Source: Armatimonadota bacterium
GTDB taxonomy: Bacteria; Sysuimicrobiota; Sysuimicrobiia; Sysuimicrobiales; JACQTN01
Length of the DNA: 9,575 nucleotides
Reading direction: 5' to 3'
Assembly: GCA_016210785.1 (NCBI GenBank)
Contig: JACQTN010000429.1
Location: 1 to 9,575, forward strand
Shown here: piece after piece, positions 1 through 5,308 of the stretch
How positions within the stretch are numbered: position 1 is the stretch's first letter
Layout of the letters: every line of letters starts with the position of its first letter
Notes under the pieces: generated by a model
What the model was told of the DNA's origin: nothing
What the model saw: the letters and a program-made list of their open reading frames with translations, nothing else
The model's database searches: none
Made by a program: the position numbers and the translations under genes

Positions 1-1140
1 GCGCTGGACCTTGACGCCGGCCGCGGGCTGCACTTCGTAGCGGGTGACCACCGGACCCTGCTGGTAGCCGACGACCTTCGCCTCGACGCCGAAGCTCTGC
101 AGGGTCTTTTCCAGTCCGCGGATGACCTCTTCGGGGTCGTGGCGAGCGCGTCCCCTGGCGGCGCTCGCGTCGGTGAGGAGATCGGTGGGCGGAAGTTTGT
201 ACTGGATGGGCCGCTCTTCTGCTGGGGTCGCGGAGGCGGCTGGCGTGGATGAGGCCACGGCACCGCTTTCCGACGTTTCCCGGGCACGGGACGCCCGGCG
301 TGGCCGTGTCGGCGGGGCCGGCTGGGGTGCCGCGTCCTGCGCCGCCGGTCCCGCACCGGCAAGAGTGGAGGGCGCGGCGGCCTCTGGGCCGCCGGCCCGC
401 GTCTCGTCGGCCGAGACCGGGGCCGGGATTACCTGCACCGCTGCGGCGGGGTCCGCCGCCGTGGATGCACGGGCGGTCTCTGCCCGGGCCAGCGCCTCCG
501 CGCGCCGGCGGTCCCGCCACTCCCGCGCCGACACCCACCACCGCGCGGCCCAAACACCTGCCGCCGCCCCAGCGGCCCGGGCCACGCGGGATACGGCCGC
601 GCCGGCCCGCGCCGCCAGCCGCCCCACCCAGGCCGCTCCCCTGCCTGTTAAGGTGAGTCCTTGCCAGAAGGCCCGAACGGTGGGCGCCGTGGCCGGCCCG
701 AGGACCAACAGGACACCCGCCGCCCCCAGCAGCCCGAGCAGCACCCACAGCCCGATCTCTCCCGCGAGACGGCTCAGCGCCCAGGTTGCGGCAGCGCCCA
801 GCGCCCCGCCCGGCCTCGGGTCGAGCCCGGCCTCGACGTCGGCCTGGGAGACACGCGTCTGCAGCACCACCGCGGCGACAACCAGCAGCGCGGCGGCACC
901 CCCGAGGCGCTCCGCCAGCCGGACCGGCCGCGCGATCAGCGCGGCGGCGGCCACGAGCAGGGCAGGAAGCACCGGCGCGGCGCGGCCCGCGGCGGCCCGC
1001 TGGAGTCTTCCCAGGAGAAGCGGAAGGAAGCCCGTGGCGTCGGGGAGCAGGCTGATGCCAGCAAAGATCGCGAGAACGGCCAGAACGACTGCGGCCGCCA
1101 GGCGGCGGTTTCTCGTGGACTGACCCGGCGTGTGTGCCAT
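1..1140 (-). CDS. ftsK: DNA translocase FtsK/SpoIIIE, N-terminal part (runs off window)
   Basis: Septum-anchored ATP-driven DNA pump that clears and segregates chromosome ends at division. Only the first 380 codons are present; the frame is open to base 1, so the Walker A/B motor and gamma domain lie outside. Translating the minus strand from the ATG at 1138-1140 gives hydrophobic segments at about residues 14-32, 56-71, 80-95 and 129-148, fitting the four-helix membrane anchor. A basic stretch and an Ala/Pro-rich linker follow (about 165-310). Then comes the FtsK alpha-domain signature: YKLPPTDLL at 314-322, LEKTLQSFGVEAKVV at 343-357 and GPVVTRYEVQPAAGVKV at 362-378. A second in-frame ATG lies 9 bases upstream (1147-1149), but the weak GGCAGG Shine-Dalgarno fits the 1140 start better. 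The gene is preceded by a 415-bp spacer and probably has its own promoter. Family assignment is firm; the exact start is less so. Confidence 0.94.
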   Translation of the reverse strand, partial: MAHTPGQSTRNRRLAAAVVLAVLAIFAGISLLPDATGFLPLLLGRLQRAAAGRAAPVLPALLVAAAALIARPVRLAERLGGAAALLVVAAVVLQTRVSQADVEAGLDPRPGGALGAAATWALSRLAGEIGLWVLLGLLGAAGVLLVLGPATAPTVRAFWQGLTLTGRGAAWVGRLAARAGAAVSRVARAAGAAAGVWAARWWVSAREWRDRRRAEALARAETARASTAADPAAAVQVIPAPVSADETRAGGPEAAAPSTLAGAGPAAQDAAPQPAPPTRPRRASRARETSESGAVASSTPAASATPAEERPIQYKLPPTDLLTDASAARGRARHDPEEVIRGLEKTLQSFGVEAKVVGYQQGPVVTRYEVQPAAGVKVQR

Positions 1141-1158
1141 GGGCGTCATCCTGCCGTG

Positions 1159-1172
1159 CGAACATCCATTCG
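1159..1172. promoter_or_regulatory. LexA (SOS) box-like site before ftsK
   Basis: The plus strand reads CGAACATCCATTCG, matching 9 of the 10 fixed positions of the Gram-positive/actinobacterial LexA consensus CGAAC-N4-GTTCG. It lies 18 bases upstream of the ftsK start codon. E. coli ftsK is itself damage-inducible under LexA (its old name is dinH), so the position makes biological sense. A related site lies before asd at 5235-5248. No LexA gene is visible here, so the call rests on the motif alone. Confidence 0.45.
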
Positions 1173-1214
1173 ACGGCGGGACGCGCCGCCCCTGCATCGA
1201 CGGCCTAGCCCTTT

Positions 1215-1236
1215 CGTCAAACGCAGGGCTCTGCGT
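1215..1236 (-). promoter_or_regulatory. Possible ftsK promoter -35 element with adjacent dyad
   Basis: On the minus strand a TTGACG hexamer (1220-1215) matches the sigma70 -35 at five of six positions. It is immediately preceded by a perfect dyad ACGCAG-N4-CTGCGT (1221-1236), operator-like in size. At the usual 17-base spacing only ATGCAG is found, a poor -10, so the promoter call is weak. The rest of 1141-1319 shows no gene and no other clear signal. Confidence 0.22.
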
Positions 1237-1319
1237 GTTACGTGCGTGTCTCGGAAATCCGCTTTGTGTGCTTGCGCAGGACCGGCTGTGCCGAGTCCGA
1301 GCATCACCCATATGTAGGT

Positions 1320-1347
1320 TCACCCCCACCGTCGCGGGTGGGGGTGA
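1320..1347 (-). repeat. Hairpin, 11-bp perfect stem, uppP-ftsK spacer
   Basis: TCACCCCCACC (1320-1330) and GGTGGGGGTGA (1337-1347) are exact reverse complements around the 6-base loop GTCGCG. No T-rich tail follows on either strand, so it is not a classic intrinsic terminator. Its right arm shares bases 1345-1347 with the left arm of the next inverted repeat, so the two full structures cannot form together. Confidence 0.7.
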
Positions 1348-1416
1348 GCCCCCTGAAACATCCGAAGCGTCTCTCATGCCTTCATCACTGCCCCGTTGGA
1401 TGTTTCAGGGGGTTCA
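1345..1416. repeat. Long inverted repeat, 19-bp arms with 34-bp loop
   Basis: The arms 1345-1363 and 1398-1416 are reverse complements at 18 of 19 positions. The inner 15 (1349-1363 and 1398-1412) are perfect, and the single difference would be a G-U pair in RNA. The 34-base loop holds no ORF of note. There is no T tract beside either arm. The stem is long and of mixed composition, so it is unlikely to come from local GC bias. It could be a bidirectional terminator, an RNase-processed structure, or a palindromic repeat element. Function unknown. Confidence 0.75.
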
Positions 1417-1420
1417 TCGT

Positions 1421-1500
1421 GGGGGAGGCACCGTGAGTTCGGTGAGCGCGGTACACCGGCGTACCTTGCACACGGGTCGAACGTACCAAGGGCCTCCCCC
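1421..1500. other. Candidate structured RNA element (multi-branched fold), uppP-ftsK spacer
   Basis: The ends GGGGGAGGC (1421-1429) and GCCTCCCCC (1492-1500) pair perfectly over 9 bp and enclose smaller helices: ACCG/CGGT (1430-1433 with 1440-1443), GGTAC/GTACC (1450-1454 with 1461-1465), and a weaker arm TTG/CAA plus ACG/CGT (1466-1489). Together they can be drawn as a four-way junction of 80 bases. It does not satisfy tRNA rules and I recognise no known RNA family. Alternative pairings exist: GTACC occurs twice, and a second CCTTG lies just outside. The fold is read by eye, and the transcribed strand is unknown. As part of a read-through transcript it would be on the minus strand. Confidence 0.35.
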
Positions 1501-1518
1501 GGCCGAACACAAGGTGGA

Positions 1519-1547
1519 GGCTGGAGTGCCGTAAAGTCACTCCAGCC
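1519..1547 (-). terminator. Stem-loop just after uppP, possible terminator
   Basis: GGCTGGAGTG (1519-1528) and CACTCCAGCC (1538-1547) form a perfect 10-bp stem with a 9-base loop, starting 8 bases past the uppP stop codon. In the minus-strand transcript the tail reads UCCACCUUGUGUU, which is only moderately U-rich. The position suits a terminator for the dapA-glycosylase-uppP transcript; the poor U tract lowers confidence. Confidence 0.45.
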
Positions 1548-1555
1548 AACCTTAC

Positions 1556-2374
1556 CTACCGCCGGAGACTCCACACCAGCATGATCGCACCGGCCGCCCA
1601 GCAGTAGTAGGCGAAGAGGTGCAGGCGCCCCCGCCGCGCGACGCGCAGCAGGAGCACGATGGCGGCGTAGCCGCTGACCAGCGACGCCGCAAAGCCCGCC
1701 CCCAGGGCGGCCGGGCTGTATCCCAGTCCCACCGTCCCACGCAAATCCGGCAGCTTCAGTGCCGCCGCGCCCGCGATCGCCGGGATGCTCAACAGGAAGG
1801 AGAAGCGGGCGGCGGCCTCCTGATCCAGACCCAGCCATCGGCCCGCCGCGATGGTCGTACCCGACCGGGAGATGCCGGGCGCAATCGCGCACCCCTGCGC
1901 CACACCCACAACCAGCGCGTCGCCCACGGTCATACGGTCCACGCTCTTGCGGGTGGATACGCGCAGCATCGTCATCAGGATGACGCCGGTCACGATGAGC
2001 AACGCGGCGGTCGCCGTCACCGAGTCAAACAGCCGCTCAAACAGCGGGCCGAAGAGGACGCCGATAATGCCCGTGGGAATCGTCCCGATCACGATGAGCC
2101 AGGTCAGCCGCGCACGGGGATCCGGGTTGCCCGCCACCCCGCCTCTGGGCCCGGCAGCCAGGGTATGCAGGCAGCCGGCCACCAGCACTGCCACATCCTC
2201 CCGAAACGCCCAGAGGACCGCGGCCAGCGTTCCCACATGGAGGAGAACTTCCAGGGCGACGCCCTGCCGGGGCATCCCCAGCAGTGCCTGGGCAAAGACC
2301 AGGTGCGCGGAGGAACTGACCGGCAAGAACTCCGTCAGGCCCTGCACGACGCCCAGGATGATCAAGGGGAACAT
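1556..2374 (-). CDS. uppP: Undecaprenyl-diphosphatase (UppP/BacA family)
   Basis: Integral membrane phosphatase that dephosphorylates undecaprenyl pyrophosphate to recycle the lipid carrier for peptidoglycan and other surface polymers; the family confers bacitracin tolerance. The 272-residue length is typical. The first signature, QGLTEFLPVSSSAHL, is at residues 11-25 (catalytic Glu15; His24). The second, PGISRSGTT, is at 166-174 with Arg170. The rest is a run of hydrophobic helices ending in a short Arg-Arg tail. The ATG overlaps the glycosylase TGA by one base (TGATG), so translation is probably coupled; the local Shine-Dalgarno is weak. A hairpin follows the stop. Assignment is secure. The neighbouring asd and dapA also feed cell-wall synthesis. 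Confidence 0.97.
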   Translation of the reverse strand: MFPLIILGVVQGLTEFLPVSSSAHLVFAQALLGMPRQGVALEVLLHVGTLAAVLWAFREDVAVLVAGCLHTLAAGPRGGVAGNPDPRARLTWLIVIGTIPTGIIGVLFGPLFERLFDSVTATAALLIVTGVILMTMLRVSTRKSVDRMTVGDALVVGVAQGCAIAPGISRSGTTIAAGRWLGLDQEAAARFSFLLSIPAIAGAAALKLPDLRGTVGLGYSPAALGAGFAASLVSGYAAIVLLLRVARRGRLHLFAYYCWAAGAIMLVWSLRR

Positions 2375-2982
2375 CAGCGGTCTCGCTTCCGGAGGTCGTC
2401 AAGGATGCGCACGATTTTCCTGAAATCGCTCATCAATACCGCGCGCTTGTCCTGCCGGTACAGCGCCACCGCCGGATGGAAGAGCGGGAGCACCGGCAGA
2501 TCGCCGCGATGCTGGAGCCGTCCGCGGACTTTCGACAGCTTCGCGCCGGGGAGAAAGTACCCGGTGGGCACGCGACCGAGGGCGCACACCAGCCGCGGGC
2601 GGATGGCCGCCAGTTGCGCCTCCAGCCAGGGCGCGCAGGCCGAGATCTCATCGGGCCGGGGAGCGCGGTTGCCGTAGGGTGGATCGCCCGCGGTGGGCCG
2701 GCATTTCACGATGTTCGTGATGTAGACGTCCCCCCGCCGCAAGCCGATGGCGGCGAGCATCTCGTCCAGGAACTGCCCGGCCCTCCCCACGAAGGGCCTG
2801 CCTTCGCGGTCTTCGGTGCGGCCGGGCCCTTCGCCGACGAAGACGACCTCCGCCCTGGACGTGCCGATGCCGGGAACGGCATGGGTACGGGTTTGACACA
2901 ACCGGCAGCGCGGGCACACGCGAATCGGCGCGTGGAGTTCCTCCAGGCGCTCTGCCGCGCCCCTGACGTTCCGGCCCACCAC
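2374..2982 (-). CDS. Uracil-DNA glycosylase, family 4 (4Fe-4S)
   Basis: Removes uracil from DNA as the first step of base-excision repair. The 202-residue product fits family 4 (UDGa). The motif GEGPGRTEDREGRPFVGRAG is at about residues 50-69, VYITNIVKCRP at 86-96, and the second catalytic motif FHPA at 168-171. Cysteines at 23, 26, 94 and 116 are in the right order for the Fe-S cluster, although the 94-116 spacing is a few residues longer than usual. GEGPG replaces the more common GEAPG; the acidic residue typical of family 4, and absent in family 5, is kept. The start is uncertain. The frame stays open upstream through the dapA coding region, but the family N-terminus and the dapA stop point to one of two adjacent GTG codons (2980-2982 or 2977-2979). 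An AGGAG lies 12 bases before the first, which is rather far. The gene begins 41 bp after dapA and overlaps the uppP start. Confidence 0.93.
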   Translation of the reverse strand: MVGRNVRGAAERLEELHAPIRVCPRCRLCQTRTHAVPGIGTSRAEVVFVGEGPGRTEDREGRPFVGRAGQFLDEMLAAIGLRRGDVYITNIVKCRPTAGDPPYGNRAPRPDEISACAPWLEAQLAAIRPRLVCALGRVPTGYFLPGAKLSKVRGRLQHRGDLPVLPLFHPAVALYRQDKRAVLMSDFRKIVRILDDLRKRDR

Positions 2983-3023
2983 GCCGTGCCGGCGCTCCTG
3001 CCCCTCGCCCCGGCCCCTACCCG

Positions 3024-3911
3024 TCAGGCCGGCGCCAGCGCCAGGTCGCGCAACGCTGCGGAGATGGCCTCCTTCTCCTTGGGGGTCGCCTCCACCAGCG
3101 GCAGTCGCGGCGTCCCCACCGGGAACCCCGCCAGCGCCAGCGCCGCCTTGACCGGCGTGGGATTGGTGGTGATGAACAGCACCCGGAACAGCGGGAACAG
3201 GCGCAGGTGGATCTGCCGGGCCTTCTTCGCGTCGCCCGCGTGGAAGACGCGGCACATCTCCTGGATGTCGCGACCCACCAGGTGGGCGGCCACGCTCACG
3301 ATACCGGTACCGCCCACCGACAGGAGGGGGAGCGTCAGGCTGTCGTCGCCGCTGTAGATGTGGAAGTCCGGCCGCGCGCGCCGGCGGATCTCCGACGCCT
3401 GGTCCAGGCTGCCGCTCGCCTCCTTCACGGCCGCGATGTTGTCGATCTCGGCCAGGCGGACGATGGTCTCCGGCAGCATGTTGACGGCGGTGCGGCTGGG
3501 GATGTTGTAGAGCATGCAGGGCAGCCGCGTGGACTCGGCGATGGCGCGGAAGTGGGCGTACAGCCCGTCCTGGGAGGGGCGGTTGTAGTAGGGGTTGACC
3601 AGCAGGACGCCGTCGGCGCCCGCCTTCTCGGCCTCGTGGGTCAGGTGGATGGAGTGCCGCGTGTCGTAGGTGCCGGTGCCCGCCACGACCATCGCGCGGT
3701 TCCCCACCGCCTCCTTCACCGTCCGCCACAGCTTGATCTTCTCCTCATCGCTGAGCGTGGGCGACTCGCCGGTGGTCCCCGCCACCACCAGGCCATCCGA
3801 TCCTTCGTTCACCAGGCGCTTGGCCAGCTCCGCCGCCCGGGCGTAGTCGACGGCCCCCCGCGCGTCGAAGGGGGTCACCATGGCGGTGAGTACGTATCCA
3901 AACGTGGCCAT
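3024..3911 (-). CDS. dapA: 4-hydroxy-tetrahydrodipicolinate synthase
   Basis: Condenses pyruvate with aspartate semialdehyde in the committed step to diaminopimelate and lysine. The 295-residue protein has the class I aldolase barrel landmarks: AGTTGES at 44-50 (substrate Thr46/47), YNIPSRT at 135-141 (catalytic Tyr135, carboxylate-binding Arg140) and the Schiff-base lysine in AAVKEASG (Lys163). The start ATG at 3909-3911 is followed by the expected TFGYVLTAMVTPF opening, with a GGAGGGG Shine-Dalgarno 8 bases upstream. Its substrate is the product of asd, which lies upstream across a 188-bp repeat-bearing gap. The downstream glycosylase and uppP genes are close enough to share its transcript. 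Confidence 0.97.
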   Translation of the reverse strand: MATFGYVLTAMVTPFDARGAVDYARAAELAKRLVNEGSDGLVVAGTTGESPTLSDEEKIKLWRTVKEAVGNRAMVVAGTGTYDTRHSIHLTHEAEKAGADGVLLVNPYYNRPSQDGLYAHFRAIAESTRLPCMLYNIPSRTAVNMLPETIVRLAEIDNIAAVKEASGSLDQASEIRRRARPDFHIYSGDDSLTLPLLSVGGTGIVSVAAHLVGRDIQEMCRVFHAGDAKKARQIHLRLFPLFRVLFITTNPTPVKAALALAGFPVGTPRLPLVEATPKEKEAISAALRDLALAPA

Positions 3912-3933
3912 CCGTCCGTCCCCTCCCTCTCTG

Positions 3934-3965
3934 TGGGAAGGGGAGAGCGATCTCTCCCCCTCCCA
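3934..3965. repeat. Strong hairpin in purine/pyrimidine tract before dapA
   Basis: TGGGAAGGGGAGAG (3934-3947) pairs with CTCTCCCCCTCCCA (3952-3965) over 14 positions with one mismatch, around loop CGAT. It sits in a longer CCTCTCCC-type pyrimidine tract (about 3919-3983, plus strand). The dapA Shine-Dalgarno is just downstream in the transcript, so the hairpin could influence dapA translation. Its look also fits an intergenic palindromic repeat of a dispersed family. Confidence 0.6.
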
Positions 3966-4003
3966 ACCTCTCCCTCTCCAGGCTCTACCGCCTGCGTGAC
4001 TTG

Positions 4004-4036
4004 GCGAAGCTCCAGGCCGGCGTAGCCGGCCTTCGC
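4004..4036. repeat. REP-like palindrome in asd-dapA gap
   Basis: AGGCCGGC (4014-4021) and GCCGGCCT (4025-4032) form a perfect 8-bp stem with a 3-base loop. It is extended by outer arms GCGA (4004-4007) and TCGC (4033-4036), with a one-sided bulge. There is no T tract for termination on either strand. Together with 3934-3965 it makes a compact two-palindrome block of about 100 bp, typical in shape of REP/BIME-like intergenic repeats. Copy number cannot be judged from one window. Confidence 0.55.
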
Positions 4037-4044
4037 ATGAGACG

Positions 4045-4073
4045 TTGACCCTCCCCCGAGCGAATTACATAAT
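4045..4073 (+). promoter_or_regulatory. Sigma70-type promoter match, antisense to asd
   Basis: The plus strand has TTGACC (4045-4050), exactly 17 bases, then CATAAT (4068-4073). Each hexamer matches consensus at five of six positions, in an AT-rich island within GC-rich DNA. Transcription would start near 4080 and run into the antisense strand of asd, which ends at 4100. No plausible plus-strand gene follows. The same island gives TATTAT on the minus strand (4074-4069), a possible -10 for dapA, but without a -35. Confidence 0.4.
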
Positions 4074-4099
4074 AGGTGCCCCGGACCGCGCCGCCCTGC

Positions 4100-5182
4100 C
4101 TACCAGGAAACCTTCGACTCTACCACGCCCGCGGGCCGCGGCGCCGTCCCGGCGCTGCCGATCAATGCCTCCGCGATCTGCACCGCGTTCAGCGCCGCGC
4201 CTTTCCGGAGATTATCGCCCACCGCCCACAGGTGCAGCCCGCAGGCCACGGTGGGATCGCGCCGGATGCGCCCCACGTACACCGGATCCCGGCCCGCGGT
4301 GAGCAGCGGCGTGGGGTAATGGTCCTTCTTCGGATCGTCCCACACCTCGACGCCCGGAAACCGCGCCAACACCTCCCGCGCCTCCTCCGGGCTCAGGTCG
4401 TGCTCGAACTCCGCGGAGATGGACATGCCGTGGCCGACCACCACGGGCACCCGCACCGTGGTCGGGGCAATCGCGATCGGCTCGCCCGCGATCTTCTCCG
4501 TCTCCGCGATCATCTTCTGTTCTTCGTCGGTGGCGCCATCCTCTTCGAACTTCCACTGGAACAGGACGTTGAAGGCGATCGGCTTCGCCGTGCCGCTGAC
4601 CACCTCCACCGCTTCCGTCGTCGCCCCGCCCTCCAGCAGGTCGGCTCGCCCCGCCAGCGCGTCCGTCTCGCGCCGCAGCGCGTCCACGGCTGCGTCTCCG
4701 GCCCCCGACACCGACTGGTAGGTCGCCACCACCGCCCGCCTCACGCGGGCGGCGCGGTGCAGCGGCCACAGCGCCATCAGCATGACGATGGTGGAGCAGT
4801 TGGGTGTGGAGATGACACCCTGGTGCTGCGCCAGGGCGTGCCCGTTGATCTCCGGGATCACCAGCGGCACGCGCGGGTCCATCCGGAAGGCGGAAGACTT
4901 GTCGATCACCACGGTCCCGCTCGCCGCGGCTTCCCAGGCGAACCGCGTGCTGGCCTCCTTGCCGGCGGCGAAGAAGGCGAAGTCCGCGCCGCGCAGGACG
5001 TCGGCGGTGGTCTCTTCGACCTTCACCAGGTCCCCGCAGAACGGCACCGTCTTGCCGGCCGACCGCGCGGTGGCGGAAAGGCGCAGGCGCTTGACGGGAA
5101 ACCGCCGCTCCTCAAGGATGCGGACGACGGTGCGCCCCACCACTCCCGTGGCGCCGACGACGGCGACGGTGTGCGTCCCCAT
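4100..5182 (-). CDS. asd: Aspartate-semialdehyde dehydrogenase
   Basis: Reduces beta-aspartyl phosphate to aspartate semialdehyde with NADPH, the branch point to lysine/DAP, threonine and methionine. The 360-residue product has the N-terminal dinucleotide loop GATGVVG (10-16), SSAFR ending in Arg100, the catalytic cysteine in STPNCST (Cys129), TYQSVSGAG (Gln156) and the substrate/base motif RVPVVVGHG (Arg244, His251). Length and motifs suit the variant seen in archaea and some bacteria; subclass is not resolved here. The ATG at 5180-5182 has an AGGAGG four bases away (5187-5192), close but strong. It lies 126 bp after the M16 gene and 188 bp before dapA. No aspartokinase gene lies beside it, unlike the Bacillus asd-dapG-dapA cluster. 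Confidence 0.97.
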   Translation of the reverse strand: MGTHTVAVVGATGVVGRTVVRILEERRFPVKRLRLSATARSAGKTVPFCGDLVKVEETTADVLRGADFAFFAAGKEASTRFAWEAAASGTVVIDKSSAFRMDPRVPLVIPEINGHALAQHQGVISTPNCSTIVMLMALWPLHRAARVRRAVVATYQSVSGAGDAAVDALRRETDALAGRADLLEGGATTEAVEVVSGTAKPIAFNVLFQWKFEEDGATDEEQKMIAETEKIAGEPIAIAPTTVRVPVVVGHGMSISAEFEHDLSPEEAREVLARFPGVEVWDDPKKDHYPTPLLTAGRDPVYVGRIRRDPTVACGLHLWAVGDNLRKGAALNAVQIAEALIGSAGTAPRPAGVVESKVSW

Positions 5183-5193
5183 GATCCCTCCTG

Positions 5194-5218
5194 CGTGAGG
5201 CCCGAAGGGCTCCTCACG
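5194..5218 (-). promoter_or_regulatory. Hairpin abutting the asd Shine-Dalgarno
   Basis: CGTGAGG (5194-5200) pairs with CCTCACG (5212-5218), with an inner CCC/GGG pair closing a GAA loop and a 2-base bulge. In the minus-strand mRNA the hairpin ends one base before the AGGAGG of asd. It may affect initiation or mark a processed 5' end; no ligand-binding RNA is recognised. Confidence 0.4.
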
Positions 5219-5234
5219 GGCTCATGTTCTTAAA

Positions 5235-5248
5235 CAAATGGACGTTCG
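5235..5248 (-). promoter_or_regulatory. Second LexA-box-like site, before asd
   Basis: The minus strand reads CGAACGTCCATTTG, identical at 12 of 14 positions to the site before ftsK. It fits CGAAC-N4-GTTYG except for one base. It lies 52 bp upstream of the asd ATG, in the AT-rich part of the 126-bp M16-asd gap (5183-5308), where a promoter would be expected. No clean -35/-10 pair is visible. Weaker than the ftsK site. Confidence 0.28.
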
Positions 5249-5308
5249 ACACAATCGTGGAAGGTCCTGCCGGAGTGCAAACGACGCGTGGGATATCCGC
5301 GCAGAAAC

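Noticed and set aside
1320..1416. Insertion sequence or MITE ends
   Set aside because: No transposase, no flanking target-site duplication seen, and the arms are separated by only 34 bases, shorter than typical MITEs.
1421..1500. tRNA gene
   Set aside because: Length (80) and a 7-bp-capable end stem look tempting, and the minus strand has a TTCGACC T-loop-like heptamer. However, the T-arm, anticodon arm and acceptor cannot be placed at tRNA spacings on either strand.
1130..1534. 134-codon plus-strand frame in the uppP-ftsK spacer
   Set aside because: It overlaps the ftsK start, has no Shine-Dalgarno and no recognisable domain, and covers the inverted repeats. Probably chance.
2983..3729. 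N-terminal extension of the glycosylase frame back through dapA (451 codons)
   Set aside because: The extra residues are an out-of-frame reading of dapA, with Arg/Gly/Pro-rich composition; family-4 enzymes are about 200 residues.
4076..5233. 385-codon plus-strand frame starting just after the antisense promoter match
   Set aside because: Starting with GTG near the predicted start site is suggestive, but there is no Shine-Dalgarno and the product is a His/Arg-rich shadow of asd.
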